A DNA stretch of 5,081 nt, from contig NVSI01000019.1 in the NCBI GenBank assembly GCA_002401195.1, positions 10,435 to 15,515 of the forward strand. The letters run 5' to 3'. This document shows positions 1-5,081 of the stretch, in pieces. Numbering within the stretch: the first letter of the stretch is position 1; the number at the start of each line of letters is the position of its first letter. A model generated the notes under the pieces. That model saw nothing but the letters and a program-made list of their open reading frames with translations, ran no database searches and was not told the DNA's origin. The stretch comes from Alphaproteobacteria bacterium. Its GTDB lineage: Bacteria; Pseudomonadota; Alphaproteobacteria; Micavibrionales; UBA1664. The position numbers and the translations under genes were made by a program.

Positions 1-396
1 TTAGGAGAAGAAGAAAAGAGATATTATTATTGCATATCACCAAATATTGGTATTACAAACTATATAACTCTGCCAACAAATGAAAAAGATTATTTATATC
101 AATCAGGTCATTATTATCAACCCTGCATTCAGGTAAACTTCCATGAATATATTCTACGATATCCAAAAATTTTAAGGAATATATTAAAAATATCCGAAAG
201 ACCTTGTCATTATCTTAAGAACATGCATGGTGAGCATTGTTATAGAAGAGGTCTTTATTGTGATAGTTTTGACGAATGGCCATATAAAAATGAAAGTACA
301 TGCGTAGTAATTAATATTATTAGCAGTGAAGGAGAGCTGCGTAGTCAAATACTAGTTCCGCGTAAGGATAATAATCATTTATTTAACAAAAAGTAG
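1..396 (+). CDS. 3' end of an unrecognised cysteine-containing protein (partial)
   Basis: Frame 1 is open from the first base of the window to a TAG at 394-396. That is 131 sense codons without a stop in AT-rich DNA, so it is very probably coding and begins upstream. It contains no in-frame ATG until codon 75, so the true start is outside the window. The visible part has six cysteines (local residues 11, 42, 69, 80, 87 and 101) and many Tyr, His and Asn. Four of the cysteines cluster between residues 69 and 101. An even number of cysteines would suit a disulfide-bonded, exported protein, as is common in F-type T4SS clusters, but no signal sequence can be seen because the N-terminus is missing. 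The C-terminus is basic and polar. I do not recognise the family; it does not resemble the C-terminus of TraW, the protein normally encoded just before TraU. Only eight bases separate it from the next gene, so it probably shares that transcript. Confidence 0.7.
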   Translation, partial: LGEEEKRYYYCISPNIGITNYITLPTNEKDYLYQSGHYYQPCIQVNFHEYILRYPKILRNILKISERPCHYLKNMHGEHCYRRGLYCDSFDEWPYKNESTCVVINIISSEGELRSQILVPRKDNNHLFNKK

Positions 397-397
397 G
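392..397 (+). promoter_or_regulatory. Ribosome binding site for the 452-residue protein
   Basis: The sequence AGTAGG lies seven bases before the ATG at 405. It overlaps the TAG stop (394-396) of the preceding gene, so termination of one reading frame and initiation of the next are physically coupled. The match to the anti-Shine-Dalgarno sequence is moderate. Confidence 0.5.
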
Positions 398-404
398 TAA
401 AACA

Positions 405-1763
405 ATGAAAAAGCATCAATTTATTATACATCATGATCTATATAGACAGGAAGAAGGGAAAAAACTAATCAAACCTTTATTATCACAAATAGGATTTCCT
501 GGGCATGCATATGTAGAAATACAAAGAGAGAAATCAGAACTGTCTGAAATTTACGGATTTTTTCCTAAAGGATGCAAAGTAAATAATGCTAGATTAGATC
601 GCGCTAAGGAATATCAAGAACAACATCCAGAGGAGCGGATCCTATTTTCTAAGGCCTTTTTAATTAATGAAGATGCAACAGATAGGATAAAGGCATATAC
701 ATTAAAATGTACTCCAGAACCTATAGAGATATTGGAAGATGATCCAGAAACTGCATATAACTTATTTTTTAATAATTGCACAGATTTTGTAAACAGATTA
801 TTCAAATTGACAGGTTTTGCTGGTCTGTATTCATGGCACCTTACTACGGAAGAGTCAACTCAAATACTTGGAGCAATAAGGGAGCATGTAATAGGGAAAA
901 TGAAGCCCGGTGATATGCCGCAAATGGTCAAAGGTACTTCAATAGAGGAGGTTGCAGCAAGGTATAATATAGATCCTGACTTGATTAGTGAGAAAAAATC
1001 ACATTATATGCCGTTAGACATGGACGCAGCATCAATGCAGGAGCTTGCTACATATTTCGTTAGGTATTTTGTTGCTACCAATCCACTATTAACTCCAGTT
1101 AGCGTTGATAAAACAGGCGCACAACAAGAAGTACAAGAAGCAATAGAATCTGCCAAATCAGAGTTCGTGGAACAAGAAAAAGAAACTTCATTTGGTCAAT
1201 TTGGTGTAAATCAATTCATGAATCAGATGCTTGCAGAATTGCAAAGTGATCCGGCTAAACTTGCTGCATATCGACAACAAAGCATGTCGCTGACAATGCA
1301 AGTTCTATCAGAAGCGGATGCTATTATACCAGGTATTAGTGATAATATTTTAAATTCAGCCTATCAGAGCCAAGCAGAATATGGAGATACATCTATTTTT
1401 CCAAACTCTCAAGAAATGCACAATGCCAATAAGGAAGCTCAGGCCATTGCAGATGGTACTAATCATATGTTGTCAAAAGCACTAGATCAAGTGGATTTGC
1501 GTGAGGATGCTAGTTCTTCTGTAACACGAGAAACTCAGCAACATAAACCTGTTTCTTCAGCATCAGTTGATAGTGAAACAGATTTTATAAGTGATCTTTT
1601 AGCATTATCAACAATATCAGGTCAAAGCGCTCGTGAGGCGGAACAAATTATGCATAGCTCTATGGGATCTATGGGTAATATGTTTGCAAATCAAGATATG
1701 AGTTTTCTTTCTGGAGCATTTAATCCAGAGATGATGGGTCAATTTTTTTCAACAGATGAATAA
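405..1763 (+). CDS. Putative permuted papain-like (NlpC/P60 or LRAT/YiiX-type) cysteine enzyme with long polar tail
   Basis: This is a 452-residue protein with no signal peptide or membrane segment. Seen: an N-terminal block (about residues 25-145) contains FPGHAYVEI (His34), then YGFFPKG (50-56), and later FFNNCTDFV (Cys125, Asp127). Known: in circularly permuted papain-like enzymes the catalytic His comes first, in a beta strand after Gly (GH-hydrophobic), and the catalytic Cys follows at the start of a helix in an N-C-x-x-F context. Inference: His34 and Cys125 form the active site of a peptidase, amidase or acyltransferase; the substrate is unknown. Residues 177-194 (GTSIEEVAARYNIDPDLI) look like a degenerate LysM or helix-turn-helix segment. 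From about residue 230 the chain is rich in Gln, Ser, Ala, Glu and Met, largely helical or disordered, ending in an acidic STDE. ATG 405 is chosen because AGTAGG precedes it and it directly follows the upstream stop. It sits where traW would be in F, so it is probably an accessory gene, perhaps a translocated effector. Family call is moderate; function is open. Confidence 0.65.
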   Translation: MKKHQFIIHHDLYRQEEGKKLIKPLLSQIGFPGHAYVEIQREKSELSEIYGFFPKGCKVNNARLDRAKEYQEQHPEERILFSKAFLINEDATDRIKAYTLKCTPEPIEILEDDPETAYNLFFNNCTDFVNRLFKLTGFAGLYSWHLTTEESTQILGAIREHVIGKMKPGDMPQMVKGTSIEEVAARYNIDPDLISEKKSHYMPLDMDAASMQELATYFVRYFVATNPLLTPVSVDKTGAQQEVQEAIESAKSEFVEQEKETSFGQFGVNQFMNQMLAELQSDPAKLAAYRQQSMSLTMQVLSEADAIIPGISDNILNSAYQSQAEYGDTSIFPNSQEMHNANKEAQAIADGTNHMLSKALDQVDLREDASSSVTRETQQHKPVSSASVDSETDFISDLLALSTISGQSAREAEQIMHSSMGSMGNMFANQDMSFLSGAFNPEMMGQFFSTDE

Positions 1764-1770
1764 TAATATA

Positions 1771-1774
1771 GAGG
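1771..1774 (+). promoter_or_regulatory. Ribosome binding site deciding the start of the membrane protein
   Basis: GAGG lies five bases before the ATG at 1780. The earlier in-frame ATG at 1756, eight codons upstream and inside the end of the preceding gene, has only a T-rich run before it and no Shine-Dalgarno match. This favours 1780 as the main start. Confidence 0.55.
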
Positions 1775-1779
1775 CAATT

Positions 1780-2334
1780 ATGAATAATAAATGTAAGAAT
1801 ATACTAAGATGTTTAGGCAATAGTGCATTGGTTAAAAATTATATACAAAAGATATTACAGTCACCATCTAACTGGTTAGTGGTAGTAATGACCTATTTTA
1901 TTTGGTCATTGGTTGGTATGCGTTATTCTAGCAATCAAAATTTCGATATGGTAATCGCTAATCAACATTATGTGATGTTGTTGAGTTTGGTTTCAATTTT
2001 GGCAGCTCTGATAAATCATACAACGAAGTTAATAAAATTGGCTTTTATAGGATCAATCTCAATTCTAGCATCATTTCTTACAGTAGTAATAAGTAAAGTA
2101 GGAATTATATGGTTAGGATATCCTATAGGATATTATTTTTTGTGGCCTATTACGTTATATCTTTTTTTGCTGCAACTCAAAGAAATCAGTTGTTTTGCAT
2201 GTTGTAAATATTATGAAATATTACAGGCTAATGAAATAGTCAATGCAATTACCAACGATATAGTTATTAGCAAAGTTAGCGATTCTTATAATGCAGAGAA
2301 AATAACTAATAAAAAACAAAATATCAAAAAATGA
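1780..2334 (+). CDS. Four-helix integral membrane protein of unknown function
   Basis: This is a 184-residue protein from ATG 1780 (192 residues if the ATG at 1756 is used). I do not recognise the family. Hydrophobic segments are visible at about residues 31-47, 63-78, 86-105 and 107-133, which suggests four inner-membrane helices. Short polar tails lie on both sides, and the N-terminal one has several lysines. A CFACC cysteine cluster (138-142) lies just after the last helix, followed by a polar C-terminal tail of about 45 residues ending in lysines. It follows the putative cysteine enzyme after 16 bases, and its stop overlaps the traU start (ATGA), so all three are probably co-translated. 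It could be a T4SS inner-membrane accessory occupying the place of TrbI or TraW, although F TrbI has a single membrane segment. It could also be a membrane immunity or partner protein for the upstream enzyme. Neither role is shown by the sequence. Confidence 0.75.
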   Translation: MNNKCKNILRCLGNSALVKNYIQKILQSPSNWLVVVMTYFIWSLVGMRYSSNQNFDMVIANQHYVMLLSLVSILAALINHTTKLIKLAFIGSISILASFLTVVISKVGIIWLGYPIGYYFLWPITLYLFLLQLKEISCFACCKYYEILQANEIVNAITNDIVISKVSDSYNAEKITNKKQNIKK

Positions 2335-3428
2335 AGCACCTACATCGATTGCTGGTCTATAGTTTGTATCCGCCAAGATTGATAACTAAAGACCAGCTGC
2401 AACACTTATATCAGTATGTAATAATGCTAATAATAGCGATTATCATACCAACATCAGCGATAGCAAGTGTAACTTGCAAGAGCAAGTTCGTCAATCCAAT
2501 TACGGATATTTGTTGGTCATGCCTGCTGCCAATTTCTATTGGTCCTCTTAAAGTTGGTGGTGGTAGCTCACCTGCTAAGAGGGATACTAAGAATCCCAAA
2601 TCACCATTATGTGCCTGTAGTAAAGGAGGTCAGCCTATACCAATTCCTGGTATTTCACTCGGGTTTTGGGAACCAGCTAGGATGGTTGATGTTACTCGCA
2701 GTAAATATTGTATGGTAGGTCTTGGTATTGATCTAGGTGGCAATGACATTAGAGATACTGGTACATATAATAGAGCACATGGTAAGAGTAGAATGTCTCA
2801 TAATAGCTTCTATCATCTTCATTATTACATATATCCACTTATATATTGGCTTGAATTAATCACAGATCTTATCTGTTTAGAGCAAGTCAGTTTTGACGTA
2901 GCTTATCTCTCTGAGCTAGATCCTATGTGGAATGATGAGAAGCTACAGACATTGCTCAATCCAGAAGCTTTTCTATTTGGCAATCCGGCATCTCAAGCTG
3001 CGTGCGTTCTTGATTGCGTGAGTGCTAGCGTTGATTTACCAAGGGACGATCTTTTTTGGTGTAGTGGATGTTGGGGAAATATTTATCCGTTTAGTGGTGC
3101 TAATGCTGATCATGTTGGAGGAGTGCAAAATAGTTCGCTACTTACAGCAAGAGTTTTAGCAAAAATGCATAGAGTTGGTCTTGCCAAATCCACTTCTACA
3201 ACTGATGCCAAAATTAACGGTAAAATCTGCAAGAAACAAACCGCTCTAAAGATCAAGAAAAGTCAGTACAAATTACAGATGGTGTACCCAAAATCCACAA
3301 GAGGAGCTATGGGTTGCTGGCCTATTGGGTTAAGCGATATGGCCTATAGTTCATTTAAAGAATATCCGTGGGATGGTCAAGATTGGAGTTATGTAATATG
3401 GAGGAAACGAAATTGTTGCGCTTTTTAA
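2331..3428 (+). CDS. traU: F-type conjugal transfer pilus assembly protein TraU
   Basis: TraU is a periplasmic, cysteine-rich component of F-type T4SS needed for efficient DNA transfer and pilus assembly. The family is recognisable throughout the 365 residues: FVNPITDICWSCLLPISIG (53-71), GFWEPARMVDVTRSKYCMV (111-129), SFYHLHYYIYPLIYWLELITD (159-179), SFDVAYLSELDPMWND (187-202), LNPEAFLFGNPASQAAC (209-225), LFWCSGCWG (241-249), HVGGVQNSSLLTARVLAKMHR (261-281), KSQYKLQMVYP (310-320), and the WRKRNCCAF terminus. There are 15 cysteines, including a CWSC motif at 61-64. A hydrophobic stretch at about 29-43 followed by TSAIA suggests signal-peptide cleavage near residue 45. F TraU is about 330 residues, so the extra length here is mostly a long leader. 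ATG 2331 overlaps the preceding TGA (ATGA) but has no Shine-Dalgarno match, which points to translational coupling. Met32 (2424) would give a shorter leader but also lacks a ribosome site and has no basic n-region. The gene appears intact. Confidence 0.97.
   Translation: MKHLHRLLVYSLYPPRLITKDQLQHLYQYVIMLIIAIIIPTSAIASVTCKSKFVNPITDICWSCLLPISIGPLKVGGGSSPAKRDTKNPKSPLCACSKGGQPIPIPGISLGFWEPARMVDVTRSKYCMVGLGIDLGGNDIRDTGTYNRAHGKSRMSHNSFYHLHYYIYPLIYWLELITDLICLEQVSFDVAYLSELDPMWNDEKLQTLLNPEAFLFGNPASQAACVLDCVSASVDLPRDDLFWCSGCWGNIYPFSGANADHVGGVQNSSLLTARVLAKMHRVGLAKSTSTTDAKINGKICKKQTALKIKKSQYKLQMVYPKSTRGAMGCWPIGLSDMAYSSFKEYPWDGQDWSYVIWRKRNCCAF
3385..3388 (+). promoter_or_regulatory. Ribosome binding site deciding the trbC start
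   Basis: GGAG within the end of traU lies nine bases before the ATG at 3398. The upstream in-frame GTG at 3368 would add ten polar residues before the signal peptide. The downstream ATG at 3428 would leave the hydrophobic core with no basic n-region. ATG 3398 is therefore preferred. Confidence 0.5.
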
Positions 3429-3982
3429 TGTTAATAATAGTGAGTTGCACTGCTTGTATTACCTATGGAGATGAGGCTACGCAGCAATGGGCTCAAGAAA
3501 TAGCAGATCGTGATCGCAAAATAGTTATGGATAATTTTAAAGATATGATGCAAATGCAAGGTTTTGATTCGAATTTGCGAGACTCGGTATTAAAGCCAAG
3601 ACCAGTATTACAAATATTTGTATCTACATCAATGCCAAGACAGTTACTCAGGGCTTATGCTAGGGAAGCAAGTCGTTATGATGGAGTTTTGGTTTTTCGT
3701 GGGTTACCAGGTGGAAGTTTTCGAAAGCTTACAGATTTAGTTCTGGATATATCAGATAAGAAGCATGAATGTGCCATGCAAATAGATGATGAGGCTTTTA
3801 CGGGCTTTGACATTAAAACTGTGCCTTCAATAGTCTTAAGCAAGCCAGTTTCTATGTTTTCTGAGCAAACCGAGTTAAGTAAGTTTGATAAAGTGCATGG
3901 GAGCATAACAATCAAAGCAGCCCTCGAGATGTTTGCATCTAGAGGAGATTTAGCAAGTAATGCTAGAGGGATACTTCAATGA
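3398..3982 (+). CDS. trbC: F-type conjugal transfer pilus assembly protein TrbC
   Basis: F-type TrbC is a periplasmic protein required for F-pilus assembly and is thought to act with TraW and TraU. From ATG 3398 the product has 194 residues, close to F TrbC at about 210. It begins with a signal sequence: basic n-region (KLLR), hydrophobic core (about 9-15), then SCTACITYG with likely processing near residue 24. A polar helical stretch follows, then the TrbC_Ftype core: LQIFVSTSMPRQLLRAYAREA (71-91), GVLVFRGLPGGS (96-107), FDIKTVPSIVLSKP (137-150), and the terminal FDKVHGSITIKAALEMFASRG (163-183). This thioredoxin-like-fold family signature (FVS-SMP, VxRG, VP-hydrophobic) is clear. The start lies inside the last 31 bases of traU and the stop overlaps the next ATG, so traU, trbC and traN are tightly coupled. 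IVSC at residues 14-17 also loosely fits a lipobox. The gene appears intact. Confidence 0.94.
   Translation: MEETKLLRFLMLIIVSCTACITYGDEATQQWAQEIADRDRKIVMDNFKDMMQMQGFDSNLRDSVLKPRPVLQIFVSTSMPRQLLRAYAREASRYDGVLVFRGLPGGSFRKLTDLVLDISDKKHECAMQIDDEAFTGFDIKTVPSIVLSKPVSMFSEQTELSKFDKVHGSITIKAALEMFASRGDLASNARGILQ
3966..3970 (+). promoter_or_regulatory. Ribosome binding site for the traN-like gene
   Basis: GAGGG, preceded by A, lies eight bases before the ATG at 3979, inside the last codons of trbC. Of the ribosome sites seen in the window it is one of the best placed, and it supports ATG 3979 as the start. Confidence 0.6.
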
Positions 3983-4959
3983 ATAAATACATCATAATGA
4001 TCCTATATATTGTTATATCGCATCCTTCAGCATCATACGGGCATCAAACTAATATTAATGAAGTAACCGATTTATTTGATAAGCATATTGAAGATAAGGA
4101 TGAATTACTTCATAAGATGAAAGCACAAAATGATAATGCAATCAGTCAAATTCAGTCTAGATCAAATCATGATTTGATAGAGGGTAGTGGTAGTGTAGAG
4201 ACCAAGACTAAAGAATTAAATTCTATTAGAGAAACTGATTTAGATAATGCTGGCAGGCAGGCAAGGTTTTCAAAAGAATATCAATTTTATGATGAGAATG
4301 AATTAGAGCCGGATTATACAAAATCAGGTAATCATATGCATAAGCTAGATAGCGACGATATTGTATCTGCTACAGATGAGACTATGCGTAAGGTTGGTGC
4401 TGATTTTATGGCTAAATTAATCAGCGAAGGTTTTAATTGCAAAACAGTCAAAGGAGCAGTTCAAAAAGAACCAACTTATTATATTGAGATAAAAAGTGAT
4501 GAGCAGAAAAATACAGAATATAAACAATTTTTTTGCGAGGAGCCAAGGAATAAATATAACTGCAATGATAGCGTGTCACTGACTTGCATGAAGAAAGGTC
4601 CGAGATATAGAGAATGGTCAGAAAAAGAAGCTATTATTTCTGGTAACGATATTTATTTCCAAGCTCAGGATCTTGGTTATGCAGTGAAGTGGAAAAGGAA
4701 AAGATGGGGATGGCATTTGCATCAGAATCAGCCTGGATGGAGAATATTTTTGGCCGATTATTTACAAGTGCATACAGAGCAAATACATGACAATATTGAG
4801 TTTCCACATGGTGCCAGGGGTATAGGAAAAACCTATTCCATTGGTGAGCGTTGGCGCGTGGTTTTTGATCATTATGTTATTAAGTATAAATTTCGTGAAG
4901 TATATGAGGTTTGCGAGGAATGGGCTGAAAGTTGGACTGAAAGATGTGGTTTACAATGA
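3979..4959 (+). CDS. traN: TraN-like protein, matching only the N-terminal half of F TraN
   Basis: In F, TraN is an outer-membrane, cysteine-rich mating-pair stabilisation protein of about 600 residues encoded directly after trbC. This product has 326 residues and six cysteines (154, 186, 195, 203, 312, 323). Residues 1-21 are a signal peptide (hydrophobic core IIMILYIVI, then SASYG). Residues 22-135 are charged and helical, possibly coiled coil. After that come a cysteine region with CNDSVSLTC (195-203), a Trp/basic patch (KWKRKRWGWHLH, 237-248), and CEEWAESWTERC (312-323). As far as I recall F TraN, its mid-region has a similar order: early cysteine cluster, a run of alternating hydrophobic and basic residues, then W-x-E-x-C. 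The similarity stops about where the Cys-dense C-terminal half of TraN should begin. The call rests on gene order plus these weak motifs. The protein may be a divergent short TraN, the first half of a split TraN, or an unrelated accessory protein. It starts in an ATGA overlap with trbC behind a good GAGGG site. Confidence 0.6.
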   Translation: MNKYIIMILYIVISHPSASYGHQTNINEVTDLFDKHIEDKDELLHKMKAQNDNAISQIQSRSNHDLIEGSGSVETKTKELNSIRETDLDNAGRQARFSKEYQFYDENELEPDYTKSGNHMHKLDSDDIVSATDETMRKVGADFMAKLISEGFNCKTVKGAVQKEPTYYIEIKSDEQKNTEYKQFFCEEPRNKYNCNDSVSLTCMKKGPRYREWSEKEAIISGNDIYFQAQDLGYAVKWKRKRWGWHLHQNQPGWRIFLADYLQVHTEQIHDNIEFPHGARGIGKTYSIGERWRVVFDHYVIKYKFREVYEVCEEWAESWTERCGLQ

Positions 4960-5081
4960 AACAATCTAGATTGAAACCATTTATATGGAAACAATGTCTA
5001 TTGAGACAATTTATATTGAATTTTGTTATGATTTTTCTTATGCATGTTAGTGCAGCTCAAACGAGTGCGGCACACACAAGT
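4956..5081 (+). CDS. 5' end of an exported protein, probably the next transfer gene (partial)
   Basis: The reading frame is open from ATG 4956, which overlaps the preceding TGA as ATGA, to the end of the window (42 codons). The peptide has a long basic n-region (about residues 1-18), a hydrophobic core (FILNFVMIFLMHV, 19-31), then SAAQTSAAHTS with AXA-like cleavage sites, so it is an exported protein. The n-region consists of five-residue repeats encoded by the DNA repeat described separately. No Shine-Dalgarno precedes ATG 4956, so initiation may depend on coupling. TTG codons at 5001 or 5016 would give a normal-length signal peptide and leave part of the repeat untranslated as N-terminus. 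By gene order this could be TraF, a full TraN, or the C-terminal half of a split TraN; the visible part cannot tell these apart. Confidence 0.65.
   Translation, partial: MKQSRLKPFIWKQCLLRQFILNFVMIFLMHVSAAQTSAAHTS
4962..5021 (+). repeat. Four 15-bp tandem units, each a small inverted repeat
   Basis: Four consecutive 15-bp units start at 4962, 4977, 4992 and 5007, with consensus C[A/C]ATnnnnAT[T/G]GA[A/G][A/T]. In each, the first four bases pair with bases 9-12 around a four-base centre (CTAG, TTAT, GTCT, TTAT). The first unit is a perfect 12-bp palindrome, CAATCTAGATTG. The second has CCAT and ATGG instead of CAAT and ATTG: both arms changed together, so pairing is kept. Units 1-2 and 3-4 also form a 30-bp higher repeat (24 of 29 bases match between 4958-4986 and 4988-5016). 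The 15-bp unit is exactly five codons and stays in frame with the gene starting at 4956, giving a Q/P-x-x-L/W-K/R peptide repeat before the signal-peptide core. It may be a coding duplication, an mRNA structure affecting initiation, or a protein-binding array. Confidence 0.8.

Noticed and set aside
614..805. 63-codon open frame on the minus strand
   Set aside because: It lies wholly inside the cysteine-enzyme gene, covers the conserved NNCTDFV region on the opposite strand, and the product has no recognisable feature. It is a shadow of the real gene.
1741..1753. T-run near the end of the cysteine-enzyme gene as a terminator
   Set aside because: There is no GC-rich stem before the T-run, it lies inside coding sequence, and the next gene starts within about 30 bases.
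2411..2599. 62-codon open frame on the minus strand
   Set aside because: It is antisense to the strongly conserved start of TraU (including CWSC), with no plausible protein features.
3676..3915. 79-codon open frame on the minus strand
   Set aside because: It is antisense to the conserved TrbC core. The sense strand explains the sequence completely.
4925..4942. Direct repeat CTGAAAG spaced by 11 bp before the end of the traN-like gene
   Set aside because: It is only seven bases long in AT-rich coding DNA and out of register with the 15-bp array that follows. Chance is a sufficient explanation.
4956..5021. The repeat array read as a CRISPR fragment
   Set aside because: The units are contiguous 15-mers without unique spacers, lie inside a reading frame, and are far shorter than CRISPR repeats.

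Overview
The window is a densely packed, single-direction block of genes from an F-type conjugative type IV secretion system (T4SS). Three core genes occur in the same order as on the F plasmid: traU, trbC and a traN-like gene. Three genes I cannot name precede them, and the start of another exported protein follows. All seven coding regions are on the + strand. They abut, or overlap by a few bases (ATGA junctions at 2331, 3979 and 4956), as in a single polycistronic transcript. I see no promoter, terminator, tRNA, insertion sequence or CRISPR inside the window, and no non-coding stretch longer than about 20 bases.

The DNA is AT-rich, with A/T-ending codons throughout. An AT-rich F-like tra cluster with unknown genes embedded in it fits the conjugative elements of obligate intracellular bacteria. 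The integrative elements of Rickettsiales (RAGE-type, in Rickettsia and Orientia) come first to mind. Elements from Legionella- or Parachlamydia-like hosts remain possible. This assignment rests on composition and gene content, not on a species-level match.

Layout: 1-396 is the 3' end of an unrecognised cysteine-containing protein. 405-1763 encodes a 452-residue protein whose N-terminal part has the His...Asn-Cys arrangement of permuted papain-like (NlpC/P60, LRAT/YiiX-like) enzymes, followed by a long polar Gln/Ser/Met-rich tail. 1780-2334 encodes a four-helix membrane protein. 2331-3428 is traU, 3398-3982 is trbC, and 3979-4959 is a traN-like protein about half the length of F TraN. 4956-5081 is the 5' end of an exported protein whose first codons lie in a 15-bp tandem repeat of small inverted repeats.

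TraU, TrbC and TraN would work together on the periplasmic and outer-membrane side of the conjugation apparatus: TraU and TrbC in pilus assembly and DNA transfer, TraN in mating-pair stabilisation. In F, traU directly follows traW. Here the position before traU holds the putative cysteine enzyme and the membrane protein, which look like accessory genes (possibly an effector or toxin with a partner) inside the transfer operon. The most unusual points are this gene pair, the half-length TraN followed at once by another exported protein, and the repeat array with a compensatory base change.
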